From a virus, in the IMG/VR virus record IMGVR_UViG_3300047508_000033, positions 1-38,968 of that record: a DNA stretch of 38,968 nt; one strand, given 5' to 3'. The notes under the pieces are model-generated. The model was not told the origin of the DNA. It made no database searches and saw nothing but the letters and a program-made list of their open reading frames with translations. A program made the position numbers and the translations under genes. Below, one piece after another: positions 1 through 6,449 of the stretch. The first letter of the stretch is position 1; every line of letters starts with the position of its first letter.

Positions 1-673
<673 letters not shown>

Positions 674-677
<4 letters not shown>

Positions 678-886
678 CGCCCCTCCGCTGTCGCAATGGC
701 CGCACGAGCGCGGAGTAACTTCGCCTTGACGCTGGCGCCGAGGATGTCGTCGGTGCCGCTGTAGATCTCGACCATCACCTTGAGCGCGGCGAGCACTTCG
801 GCGCCCGTCGCGAGCAGCAGCGCGGCGTCGCGAATCGACAGCATGGTCAGGGCGTTCTCAGGTTTGATAGACTGCGTGGTAGACAT
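674..886 (-). CDS. Small phage protein, unknown function
   Basis: A 70-residue ORF starting MSTTQSIKPENALTMLSIRD, followed by a helical, alanine- and leucine-rich body (LLLATGAEVLAALKVMVEIY) and a basic C-terminus. A GGAAGGAG Shine-Dalgarno-like sequence lies about 11 bases before the ATG at 886. The stop overlaps the start of the poly-alanine gene (ATGA), so the two are probably translationally coupled. No domain recognised; the helical character suggests a small soluble protein rather than a membrane one. It belongs to the early leftward operon. Confidence 0.65.
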
Positions 887-934
887 GTCAGTGGCGCTCC
901 TTCCTAGCGCCGGGTCGTGTCGTGGGGCCGATGA

Positions 935-1396
935 CTACGCAGCGAACGTAGTCGCGGCCTTTTTCATTTCTCGGTGATGGGCCATGTGGCAGCGGTGGCA
1001 GAGCCAGCGCACGTCATACGGCTTCGCGTAGTCGTCGTGGTGCCCATGAGCTTTCTCGCGAGCGCAAACTTCACAGGGCTGCCGTTGAATCCGGCCGTCC
1101 GCGACGGCCGCCTGAAGTAACTTCCTCGCTCGAAGGCGCTCCGGGTATTTGCCAGCGGTCCTCGCGCGGATCGCCTTCACTCGGTCCGGATTGTTCTCGC
1201 GCCACAACCGCCGCGCGCCGGCCATCTTGTCGTCCCACGCGCGCGCTCGCGGCTGCCTGTTCGCGCATTTCGGACATACCCGACGCGTTAGCCGCTTTTC
1301 GACCTCCCTCGCCGTCGGCGTAAACGCCTTGCTGCAGAGTCGGCACTGCCGCGACGCAGACGCTTGTGGGGTTGGTGTTCTCATCTGGCTGTTCAC
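935..1396 (-). CDS. HNH-like endonuclease with zinc ribbon
   Basis: A 153-residue protein with two metal-binding regions. The N-terminal CRLCSKAF...CPKCANR resembles a zinc ribbon. The C-terminal region carries CEVC, HGHHDDYAKPYDVRWLC and HRCHMAHH, the pattern of a widespread small phage HNH family (paired Cys, HHDDY, then WLC..CH..HH). A GTG start at 1396 overlaps the stop of the preceding micro-gene (GTGA); an ATG four codons in is an alternative. A homing-like or DNA-processing nuclease is expected from the family; the substrate is unknown. A second HNH gene lies at 35973-36332 in the same operon. Confidence 0.75.
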   Translation of the reverse strand: MNSQMRTPTPQASASRQCRLCSKAFTPTAREVEKRLTRRVCPKCANRQPRARAWDDKMAGARRLWRENNPDRVKAIRARTAGKYPERLRARKLLQAAVADGRIQRQPCEVCAREKAHGHHDDYAKPYDVRWLCHRCHMAHHREMKKAATTFAA

Positions 1397-1476
1397 AGCA
1401 GCGGCCCTTCGTTCATCAGATCTAGAATCTCCACCGTCGAGGCGTAGAGCTCCGCGAGCAGCAGTAGCAGGTTCAT
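1393..1476 (-). CDS. 27-residue micro-protein
   Basis: Short ORF: MNLLLLLAELYASTVEILDL followed by MNEGPLL. It begins 7 bases after the stop of the 2-TM gene, with a TGAGGA Shine-Dalgarno-like sequence, and its stop overlaps the GTG of the HNH gene. The tight coupling on both sides argues that it is translated. It is leucine-rich and probably forms one amphipathic helix. It may serve mainly to pass ribosomes to the HNH gene. No family recognised. Confidence 0.45.
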   Translation of the reverse strand: MNLLLLLAELYASTVEILDLMNEGPLL

Positions 1477-1483
1477 CGCGTCC

Positions 1484-1723
1484 TCAGAGGAACGAGCAGA
1501 GCCAGCCGAACGTCTCGACACAGCCCCACCAGTCGATCACCATGTAGTTCACGGTGAACGCCGTGGCCCCCGCCCCGAGCGCCGCGAACAGCAGCTTCTT
1601 GTGCTTCCACGCCGACACCTTCGCGAGGATCTGATTCGCGTAGGCCGCGAGAATGATCACCACGCCCAACCAGATCACCGACGACAACGCCATCGACCCG
1701 TGCGGTAGAACCATCAACGCCAT
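1484..1723 (-). CDS. Small two-TM membrane protein, holin-like
   Basis: 79 residues with two hydrophobic segments (about residues 13-33 SSVIWLGVVIILAAYANQI and 44-64 LLFAALGAGATAFTVNYMVI) separated by a short basic loop (SAWKHKK). A good ribosome site (AGGAG) precedes the ATG at 1723. Size and topology fit small phage holins or membrane accessory proteins, but it lies in the early rather than the late operon, which argues against a simple lysis role. Function unknown. Confidence 0.6.
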   Translation of the reverse strand: MALMVLPHGSMALSSVIWLGVVIILAAYANQILAKVSAWKHKKLLFAALGAGATAFTVNYMVIDWWGCVETFGWLCSFL

Positions 1724-1749
1724 GTCTTGTTTTCTCCTGCTGAACCGAG

Positions 1750-2058
1750 TTACGCCCGACGCCGTTCGTTCTGCGTGTCCGCGACGTGCTCATCGAACCA
1801 GACCTTGATCAGCGCGCTCGAGAGCCGCATCAGGAACACGCGCCAGAAGCGCAACGGGAGCTTGGCGATGTGCCAGAGATCCAACGGCGCATCCCCGCGC
1901 AACGCCCGACTCCACGTCGCCTCATCGATCACCATGACGCGCGCCGCTTCCGTCAGGGCCATGTCAACTTCGCGGCAGGTGTCGCGGATGATTGCCCCGA
2001 CATCGATCGGGGAATTGCTCTTGCGATAGACGCCTTGCGCCATGCCGAACACCATCAC
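1750..2058 (-). CDS. HTH-containing small regulatory protein
   Basis: 102 residues. Residues ~33-70 (MALTEAARVMVIDEATWSRALRG...DLWHIAKLPLRFW) match the pattern of small phage proteins with a degenerate XRE helix-turn-helix: helix, IDEATWSRAL recognition-like helix, then KLPxxFW. It is the first gene of the leftward early operon, where a cII-like or Cro-like regulator is common. Starts at 2058, 2055 or 2043 are possible; AGG lies just upstream of the first. DNA binding is inferred; the target is unknown. Confidence 0.6.
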   Translation of the reverse strand: MMVFGMAQGVYRKSNSPIDVGAIIRDTCREVDMALTEAARVMVIDEATWSRALRGDAPLDLWHIAKLPLRFWRVFLMRLSSALIKVWFDEHVADTQNERRRA

Positions 2059-2108
2059 GACCTGCTTTCAACTGAATTGAATTGATGAGCTGAGCGCCGT
2101 GAGGCACG

Positions 2109-2279
2109 ATGGGCCGCATGAGAGACGACACGCTGCGCCGCCTGCGGGAACTGGCCCGAGAGACCGAACGACTGGCGCGACAGGTGGAGCGGGAACTGCG
2201 GGAAGGCCGAGAAGGGCCGAAGGACGAGATCGTTTACAATGCGGGGGACCGCGAGCGCGACCCACGGGAGGGCCGCTAG
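2109..2279 (+). CDS. Small charged coiled-coil protein (tentative)
   Basis: A 56-residue plus-strand ORF beginning MGRMRDDTLRRLRELARE, rich in Arg, Glu and Leu with heptad-like spacing, then a short tail (GPKDEIVYNAGDRERD). Codon third positions are mostly G/C, as in neighbouring genes, and TGAGG precedes the ATG. It lies antisense within the leader expected between the Cro-like gene and the HTH gene at 1750-2058, so it could be spurious. If real, it forms a helical, possibly dimeric protein of unknown role. Confidence 0.4.
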   Translation: MGRMRDDTLRRLRELARETERLARQVERELREGREGPKDEIVYNAGDRERDPREGR

Positions 2280-2296
2280 ATGGTCCCCCTCATCAG

Positions 2297-2317
2297 ATTC
2301 GGACTCAGAGTCGGAAT
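2297..2317. promoter_or_regulatory. Operator-like palindrome
   Basis: A 21-bp imperfect palindrome with core GACTCaGAGTC flanked by ATTC and GAAT. It lies directly downstream of a possible leftward -10 element (2318-2323). Its half-site GACTCA/TGAGTC recurs at 2415-2428, 2534-2540, 2636-2642 and 2653-2667, all within this switch region. It is a candidate binding site for the XRE repressor or the Cro-like protein. Confidence 0.5.
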
Positions 2318-2346
2318 CAGATACATTTACAGAGCATACATTACAA
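2318..2346 (-). promoter_or_regulatory. Putative leftward early promoter
   Basis: On the minus strand, a -35-like TTGTAA (2341-2346) and a -10-like TATCTG (2318-2323) are separated by 17 bases. Transcription would start inside the palindrome at 2297-2317 and run toward the HTH gene at 2058. The surrounding region is more AT-rich than the genome in general. Predicted by eye only. Confidence 0.35.
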
Positions 2347-2414
2347 GACCTCGCGTATTTGATAGGCGTTTCCGCCGATCCCGCTTCGGCCTTTGCCCGA
2401 AAACAGCCCACAAT

Positions 2415-2428
2415 CTGACTCATGTCAG
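2415..2428. promoter_or_regulatory. Inverted repeat, operator-like
   Basis: CTGAC-TCAT-GTCAG, a perfect 5-bp inverted repeat with a 4-base centre, overlapping the stop codon of the Cro-like gene. It shares the TGACTCA element with the other candidate operators nearby. The stem is too short for a convincing terminator, so an operator or chance is preferred. Confidence 0.3.
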
Positions 2429-2628
2429 GCGACCCCCATGAGCCGCTCGAACGAGACGCCGGTCTTGGTGCTGATGGCCTTAGCTTGGTGGGGCCGTGTC
2501 CGCCGGCCGAGTTCCAAGCGCGCATAGAGCGACTGACTCACACCGAGCAGATCGGCGGCTTCCCGCTGGCTGAGCGCGAGCGTCAAGCGCCATGTTTTCA
2601 ACGTCGGGTAGATTCTGATGCGTTTCAT
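2425..2628 (-). CDS. Cro-like XRE-family transcriptional regulator
   Basis: 67 residues, almost entirely an XRE helix-turn-helix: LALSQREAADLLGVSQSLYARLELGRR at ~16-43, with the SQREAADLLGVSQS turn typical of the family. It is divergent from the larger XRE protein at 2667-3134 with a 38-bp gap that contains a near-consensus promoter and palindromes. This is the layout of a phage cI/cro switch. Its small size and its position at the head of leftward transcription fit a Cro role. Confident as an HTH protein; the Cro role is inferred from context. Confidence 0.85.
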   Translation of the reverse strand: MKRIRIYPTLKTWRLTLALSQREAADLLGVSQSLYARLELGRRTRPHQAKAISTKTGVSFERLMGVA

Positions 2629-2643
2629 ATGGCTGTGAGTCAG

Positions 2644-2673
2644 ATATTACGGCTCAGGCCTGAGTCATGTCAA
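2644..2673 (-). promoter_or_regulatory. Cro promoter with operator in the spacer
   Basis: On the minus strand TTGACA (2668-2673, consensus -35) and TAATAT (2644-2649, -10) are separated by 18 bases. The perfect palindrome CTCAGGCCTGAG (2653-2664) sits inside the spacer, flanked by TGAGTCA at 2661-2667 and another TGAGTCA at 2636-2642. A repressor bound there would block this promoter, which drives the Cro-like gene. A weaker rightward promoter (TTTCAT, 16 bases, TATTAC at 2645-2650) may serve the repressor. Confidence 0.65.
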
Positions 2674-3134
2674 GACGAATCTTTCAGAAAATGTGTCAGC
2701 AGTTGAAGCCATTGCGACAGAAGGACTTGGCGGGTACAGTCACGGGCGTGACAACCCCGCAACTGTCAGAACGTGTCCGTCTCCGCATCCGTGAAGAAAT
2801 GCAACGTCAGGCGATGAGCCAACGTGACATCGCGGGGATTCTCGGGTGGAGTCAGTCGCGCGTCGCGCATTTACTCACGGGCCACGTCGTGATGGGCGTG
2901 GACGATCTCGCCGCCTTTGGGTTCGCGCTCAGTCTCGCTGTGACCGAGCTGGTGCGCGATCGCGGGATGGAGTTCGTAGCGGAGATGACGCCGACTGAGC
3001 TACGGCTCTTTGAGCGAATGCGCCAATTACACCCCACGGTGCTGGATTCGTTGATGACCTTGCTCGACGTGAAACGCACGACGCCCGCGCATGAGCGCCG
3101 CGCTCGCGAACCGAGAAAGAAAAAGGGTAACTGA
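2667..3134 (+). CDS. XRE-family phage repressor (cI-like)
   Basis: 155 residues. The HTH lies at ~49-73 (AMSQRDIAGILGWSQSRVAHLLTGH), followed by DDLAAFGFALSLAVTELVRD and a C-terminal region (TPTELRLFERMRQLHP...LMTLLDV) that may mediate oligomerisation; the tail is basic. It lacks a recognisable LexA-type S24 protease domain, so classical RecA-stimulated self-cleavage is not expected. The ATG at 2667 overlaps the operator and the Cro -35 box and has no ribosome site. It is either a leaderless start or translation begins at GTG 2748. It is divergent from the Cro-like gene. Confidence 0.8.
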   Translation: MSRRIFQKMCQQLKPLRQKDLAGTVTGVTTPQLSERVRLRIREEMQRQAMSQRDIAGILGWSQSRVAHLLTGHVVMGVDDLAAFGFALSLAVTELVRDRGMEFVAEMTPTELRLFERMRQLHPTVLDSLMTLLDVKRTTPAHERRAREPRKKKGN

Positions 3135-3152
3135 GCCGCAGTCTCTTGGTAA

Positions 3153-3181
3153 GGTTTCTTACAGACGGTGCTACCATGGGT
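3153..3181 (+). promoter_or_regulatory. Weak plus-strand promoter candidate
   Basis: TTGGTA, 17 bases, TGCTAC in the gap before the 63-residue gene at 3226. The -35 is reasonable and the -10 is weak. It could express the 3226-4203 genes independently of the repressor. Predicted by eye only; element positions are approximate to a base or two. Confidence 0.3.
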
Positions 3182-3225
3182 GTCCCAGCCGCACACGTTG
3201 ACCTCTGGAACCACGGGAGACCTTC

Positions 3226-3417
3226 ATGGCCGCTATCGCCCCCTTCTATAAGCGTATGGGAGCACTCTATCGCCCGACCGTCTTCACCCGCCCGCTCGGC
3301 AATAAGTTGCAGGAGATTGCCCAGCGGTCGCCGCAGGATATTGTCGCGTTCGATACCCTGGCTGATTTTGTTCTCGCTCGACTGAACCAAGCCGAAGCGC
3401 CGGCACCGCCTACGTGA
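3226..3417 (+). CDS. Small protein downstream of the repressor
   Basis: 63 residues (starts MAAIAPFYKRMGALYRP; contains FTRPLGNKLQEIAQRSPQDIVAFDTLADFVLARL). GGGAGA lies about 5 bases before the ATG. It is mainly helical and without membrane segments. It lies between the repressor and a lipoprotein gene in the same orientation, so it may be part of the lysogenic (prophage-expressed) cargo. No family recognised. Confidence 0.6.
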   Translation: MAAIAPFYKRMGALYRPTVFTRPLGNKLQEIAQRSPQDIVAFDTLADFVLARLNQAEAPAPPT

Positions 3418-3421
3418 GTCA

Positions 3422-3454
3422 AAAATCGCCCGCATGCGAAATGTGGGCGGATTA
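3422..3454. terminator. Possible hairpin after the 63-residue gene
   Basis: CGCCC and GGGCG arms around a 13-base loop, just after the stop at 3417 and before the lipoprotein gene. There is no T-run, so termination is doubtful. Confidence 0.25.
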
Positions 3455-3503
3455 GCCAGGCGCTTCTGCTAGACTCTCCCCCTCCCCGAAAGGTTGTGTC
3501 TGT

Positions 3504-3968
3504 ATGAAGCGCCTACTGATACTCGTCGCGCTCGTCGCCGTCTCTGCGTGTGCGTCGCCTATTCTGACCGGGCCGACCACCCTCGCCACCCCCGCGCGCA
3601 CCACGCTCGTGAGCCCGACTGCGCCGCCCGCGCCGGCCGTGCTGGTCGTGCCGGTCCCGACTACGCCACCCGCCGCCCCGGTCTCCGAGCCGCGGCCCGA
3701 GCCGACGCCGACGGTCCCCACGCCTGCGCCGGTCCCCGCGCCGAAGCCGGTGCCCGTCCCGATCGTCGTCGTCGCGCCTGTCGCGCCCACGCCTTTTCCA
3801 ATCCCTGGACCGTGTGGCGCGCAGTTCTGCCCCCCGCCGACCACGTGTCCGACCGGACTCGTGCCAGTCCTACGCGAGTTCCTGACGTGCGAGGCGCCGC
3901 CTACGCCGTCCGCCTGCCCGGCCGGTACGCATCCGGTGCTGGGCGATGTCCTGACGTGTGAACCGTAA
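3504..3968 (+). CDS. Proline-rich lipoprotein with tandem Cys repeats
   Basis: 154 residues. A lipoprotein signal (MKRLLILVALVAVSAC) ends in the lipobox V-S-A-C with the lipidated Cys at 16. Residues ~40-105 are a Pro/Ala/Val/Thr-rich linker with PVP and PTP repeats, suited to spanning the periplasm. The C-terminus holds six cysteines, including two similar units: CPTGLVPVLREFLTCE and CPAGTHPVLGDVLTCE. It lies downstream of the repressor on the same strand, the usual place for prophage-expressed surface or superinfection-exclusion proteins. That role is inference; no specific homologue is recognised. Confidence 0.75.
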   Translation: MKRLLILVALVAVSACASPILTGPTTLATPARTTLVSPTAPPAPAVLVVPVPTTPPAAPVSEPRPEPTPTVPTPAPVPAPKPVPVPIVVVAPVAPTPFPIPGPCGAQFCPPPTTCPTGLVPVLREFLTCEAPPTPSACPAGTHPVLGDVLTCEP

Positions 3969-4017
3969 ACGATGCTGAGACGGTTGAGGTCAGTCGGTTT
4001 GCTTACAGGGCTGGAAT

Positions 4018-4203
4018 ATGCCCGAATCAAACCGCACGCCGTCTCAGCCGCCTACACCGTCTGTCGTCTTTGCTGACATCTACCCGCGCAGACCGTGGCG
4101 TGATGTGATCCCGAAGCACCGCTGGGAACCTCGTGAAGCCATCACGAATCGTGGCCGGCGCCGGGTGGATCGGCAGCGGGACTTTATCGGCGCCCGACGC
4201 TGA
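4018..4203 (+). CDS. Small basic protein (tentative)
   Basis: 61 residues beginning MPESNRTPSQPPTPSVVFAD and continuing IYPRRPWRDVIPKHRWEP, ending in an Arg-rich tail. It is the last plus-strand ORF of the lysogeny-side cargo, 49 bases after the lipoprotein gene, with a weak ribosome site (GGGCTGG). A minus-strand open frame covers the same region, so the assignment is uncertain. No family recognised. Confidence 0.35.
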   Translation: MPESNRTPSQPPTPSVVFADIYPRRPWRDVIPKHRWEPREAITNRGRRRVDRQRDFIGARR

Positions 4204-4270
4204 CGCGGGCCGACCACTCCTGCTCACAACCGGGGCGGATCGTGAGTCCCAGCGTGGCCGACCCGCGTCA
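4201..4270. terminator. Inverted repeat between convergent genes
   Basis: TGACGCGGG (4201-4209) and CCCGCGTCA (4262-4270) are 9-bp inverted repeats separated by 52 bases. They cover the stop codons of the plus-strand ORF at 4203 and the last late minus-strand gene at 4268. It may act as a bidirectional transcription end, but the loop is long and there is no T-run. Confidence 0.3.
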
Positions 4271-4474
4271 TTCTCGCTGGCAGTGATGCGCGACGTGCAG
4301 GATCTCTACGGCCACCACGAGCCCGTAGAACAGCACGTTCCGCTTCAGATGGCCTGCTCGTCGTTTCTTCCACGCCAGCGCGTTGTAGACCGCGCAGACG
4401 CCAGCCAGCAGGCCCAAGGCGCCATGCACGGAGGCTTTCAACGGCTCGCATTGGCCGGAGTCGAGGAGCCTCAC
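4268..4474 (-). CDS. Small membrane protein, end of late operon
   Basis: 68 residues starting at GTG 4474, which overlaps the upstream stop (GTGA). Two hydrophobic segments (~12-32 GALGLLAGVCAVYNAL and ~43-60 VLFYGLVVAVEILHVAHHC) flank a basic loop (AWKKRRAGHLKRN). It is coupled to another small membrane protein just upstream. Such pairs are common near phage lysis genes; a holin/spanin-like or membrane-modifying role is possible but unproven. Confidence 0.6.
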   Translation of the reverse strand: MRLLDSGQCEPLKASVHGALGLLAGVCAVYNALAWKKRRAGHLKRNVLFYGLVVAVEILHVAHHCQRE

Positions 4475-4719
4475 CCGTAGATCCACCGCACGAGTAACAT
4501 GCCTGCGAGAGTTCCGCACCCGGCGCCAGCGGCATAGAACTCACGGGCATAGCGGACGGTTGAATGCGCGGCCGTGCGCGAATTGTTAAACCACACGAAG
4601 CTGATCGCCGTGCCGCCGAGGAAGGCGCCGCCGTAGTGCCCACGGGCGATCTGGCCGACGTTTGCCGCAGTAAGCGTTACGATTACGAAACCGCGAGCAA
4701 ACAGGTGCAACTGCTTCAT
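4471..4719 (-). CDS. Small membrane protein near the lysis region
   Basis: 82 residues with hydrophobic stretches at ~8-20 (ARGFVIVTLTAANV), ~29-45 (GGAFLGGTAISFVWF) and ~62-80 (AAGAGCGTLAGMLLVRW). The central ISFVWFNNSRTAAHS pattern resembles a family of unnamed phage membrane proteins. Its ATG overlaps the stop of the Nmad1 gene (ATGA) and its stop overlaps the next gene. Function unknown. Confidence 0.6.
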   Translation of the reverse strand: MKQLHLFARGFVIVTLTAANVGQIARGHYGGAFLGGTAISFVWFNNSRTAAHSTVRYAREFYAAGAGCGTLAGMLLVRWIYG

Positions 4720-5015
4720 TCGGCGTCTTCGATCAACAACACATCGATCAGCGCGTAGACCGCGAGGTCGATCAGGCTGTCCCGCAGCGATTCATTCTTC
4801 GCGACCTTCCCGCTGCTCAACTGCTCGATCCGGCTCCACTTGTCCGACATGCGGACCAGCACCCCGCGCCACGGCTCGACGCCCAGCGCACGCGAGCGAT
4901 GGAAGTTAGAGAGCGGTTCATCGGTCTTGGCGTAGTCGTGATTCTTGCGGCTGTGGAGTGCGGCGATTTCGTCCAGCAGTGCGTAGAAGCGCGGATCGCC
5001 GTGTCGTTCGGCCAT
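4716..5015 (-). CDS. Nmad1 (DUF1599) nucleotide-modification-associated protein
   Basis: About 99 residues from ATG 5015 (GAGGA upstream); ATG 5033 is an alternative. The motifs KNHDYA, EPLSNF, VLVRMSDKWSRI, ESLRDSLIDLAVYALI are those of the nucleotide modification associated domain 1 family, an all-alpha domain found in phages and linked by comparative genomics to modified-base pathways. Its place here, after a DnaQ-like exonuclease and among late genes, is unusual. A role in nucleotide or base metabolism is family-based inference; no base-modifying enzyme was recognised elsewhere in the window. Confidence 0.8.
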   Translation of the reverse strand: MAERHGDPRFYALLDEIAALHSRKNHDYAKTDEPLSNFHRSRALGVEPWRGVLVRMSDKWSRIEQLSSGKVAKNESLRDSLIDLAVYALIDVLLIEDAE

Positions 5016-5106
5016 AGGTGCGTAAATCCTCATCGTCGGGTTCCGGTGCGTGATCGCAAATGTCGAAGCCGTCGAGCGTCGGGTGCCGATAGTCACAACA
5101 GCACAT
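4918..5106 (-). CDS. Short Cys-rich protein overlapping the Nmad1 gene
   Basis: 62 residues starting MCCCDYRHPTLDGFDICDHA, then acidic (PEPDDEDLRTYG) and finally Arg-rich where it overlaps the Nmad1 frame by about 98 bases. CTGGAGAG gives a good ribosome site 5-6 bases before the ATG at 5106, which favours translation. The basic tail may be an unavoidable out-of-frame extension. No family recognised. Confidence 0.45.
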   Translation of the reverse strand: MCCCDYRHPTLDGFDICDHAPEPDDEDLRTYGRTTRRSALLRTAGRNRRTPQPQESRLRQDR

Positions 5107-5122
5107 CGCACTCTCCAGAAAG

Positions 5123-5785
5123 TTATTTGGTATACGGGACGAGCGGTTCGACGGCCTGCGAGCGCCAAAGCCGGGGAGGGCCAAGATACCCAAGTTCCAA
5201 CAGCCGCTGCCGAAGCTCCATGTGCTGCTGCACGTCACCGACGACGCGGGTTCTGACTTCTTGGAGCCCTTCCGGCGTCAGCCGGTTCGCCGCGCGCCAC
5301 TTGATCTGGTTCATCGACACCTTCTCGTGGCCGAGGCCAAACATGGCGCCGAGCGATTCCTGGGATTTGCTCAGCCCTTTGAGCTTCATCAAATCGCACT
5401 TCGTGTCCTGCACCAACTTGTCTGCCAGCGGAGCCATGCCAAACTCCATCAGCGCCCCGTTCACCATCGGTAAATCGTGGCCCTTGATGTAATGACCCGT
5501 CACCATGTCGGCGCGGTTGTAGGCGGCGACGAAGGCTCTGAGGATGGCTGGCAGATCGATCTCGCCCAGCAGATACACCGTCACGTCCTGCGGGCGATCG
5601 GTCCAGGCCCACGCAATCGCGGTCACTTCTGCGGTGGTGAAGTCTGAGCCGAGATAGGACAGTGGCCGGTTCTCGATGTCGAAGTCCAACACGCGCTGCG
5701 GCCGTGAGCGCACAACGAGCGAGGCCGGTTGCAGGTCAATCGGAGCAGCCGTCGCCCGCGGCGAAGCTGTCAGGCGGAACTTCAT
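5123..5785 (-). CDS. DnaQ-like (DEDD) 3'-5' exonuclease
   Basis: 220 residues with the RNase-H-fold exonuclease motifs: Exo I DFDIEN (D36, E38), Exo II GHYIKGHDLP (D104) and an Exo III candidate VVGDVQQH (D184). It probably degrades DNA or RNA 3' to 5' with two metals. It is a stand-alone domain without a polymerase. The ATG at 5785 overlaps the upstream stop. Location in the late operon next to the Nmad1 gene is unusual; a second DEDD exonuclease lies in the early operon (36533-37201). Substrate unknown. Confidence 0.8.
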   Translation of the reverse strand: MKFRLTASPRATAAPIDLQPASLVVRSRPQRVLDFDIENRPLSYLGSDFTTAEVTAIAWAWTDRPQDVTVYLLGEIDLPAILRAFVAAYNRADMVTGHYIKGHDLPMVNGALMEFGMAPLADKLVQDTKCDLMKLKGLSKSQESLGAMFGLGHEKVSMNQIKWRAANRLTPEGLQEVRTRVVGDVQQHMELRQRLLELGYLGPPRLWRSQAVEPLVPYTK

Positions 5786-5982
5786 TCGGTCTCGAGCCGG
5801 ATGTCGAACACGGTGCCGTCTGGCAGGCCGAGCACGGATTTCCCGCTCTTGAGCGCTTCGATCTCAGGCTGTAGAACATCCTCCAGCCAATCGATCGCTT
5901 CAAGGCGCTGTTTGAGTCGGAACTGCGCCATGCGGAACGCCTTCAACTTCTTCTCAGTTCTCGAATCGCGGCTTAAGCTCAC
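5782..5982 (-). CDS. Small helical protein
   Basis: 66 residues from GTG 5982, preceded by GGAG at 8-base spacing; the start lies 29 bases inside the upstream gene. It has a helical, charged central segment (KKLKAFRMAQFRLKQRLEAIDWLEDVLQPEIEALK) and a short beta-like end (GLPDGTVFDIRLE). Its stop overlaps the exonuclease start, so it may be an accessory of that enzyme. No family recognised. Confidence 0.55.
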   Translation of the reverse strand: MSLSRDSRTEKKLKAFRMAQFRLKQRLEAIDWLEDVLQPEIEALKSGKSVLGLPDGTVFDIRLETE

Positions 5983-6229
5983 TGAGTCGTCTCCTGATGT
6001 GGCCGTTAATCTGTGTGGCCTGCTCGACTGATGTCGCGCGAGAGTGATACGCACCGCCGACGAAGAGCCGCCGCGCGCGATTGCGTTGGTGGTTCGCCGC
6101 GCCTTTACGCGAGGCCCGGTATTTCGCAGACGCCAACCGATTCACCGCGCGCCGATGGACGACACACTGCACGGTCCTCGTGCTCACATACATCGGCAAG
6201 CCGTGGCACTTGCATTTACGCGGCGTCAA
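5954..6229 (-). CDS. Basic protein with CxC-H motif
   Basis: 91 residues from TTG 6229, which overlaps the upstream stop (TTGA); ATG at residue 13 is an alternative. The N-terminus has KCKCHGLPMY...VQCVVHRRAVNRL, a possible small zinc site, followed by a very basic stretch (KYRASRKGAANHQRNRARR). It resembles short phage zinc-ribbon/HNH-like nucleic acid binders, but no complete nuclease motif is visible. Confidence 0.5.
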   Translation of the reverse strand: MTPRKCKCHGLPMYVSTRTVQCVVHRRAVNRLASAKYRASRKGAANHQRNRARRLFVGGAYHSRATSVEQATQINGHIRRRLSELKPRFEN

Positions 6230-6444
6230 TCCATTAACCAGCCACGCGCCCGTGTCGTCAGGCTGCGCTGTATCTGTTCCCAGCGCACCAGTTCGGCTTC
6301 ATCTTGCGGATCGACAAACACCACGAACCCGAGGCGCTGATACTCGACGGCTTCCTCGAGCGGCATCATGCGCGGCGTGTTGCACAGGCCAAAGACCGGC
6401 GAGAAGTAGCCGACCAAGGCGTGAATCGTGGGCCTGTCGCTCAC
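6226..6444 (-). CDS. Small protein, unknown function
   Basis: 72 residues from GTG 6444, five bases after the protease stop. The sequence MSDRPTIHALVGYFSPVFGL and LGFVVFVDPQDEAELVRWEQIQ suggests a compact alpha/beta fold. It is coupled to the downstream gene through overlapping stop and start. No family recognised. Confidence 0.55.
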   Translation of the reverse strand: MSDRPTIHALVGYFSPVFGLCNTPRMMPLEEAVEYQRLGFVVFVDPQDEAELVRWEQIQRSLTTRARGWLMD

Positions 6445-6449
6445 GCCTG

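Noticed and set aside
1484-1723. Calling the two-TM protein the holin
   Set aside because: It lies in the early operon, far from the late lysis-like cluster; only membrane topology supports it.
2280-2438. 52-codon plus-strand ORF starting at ATG 2280 (TAG-ATG overlap)
   Set aside because: It covers promoter and palindrome sequences, has AGA-rich codons unlike its neighbours and lies in the more AT-rich switch region; regulatory DNA is the better explanation.
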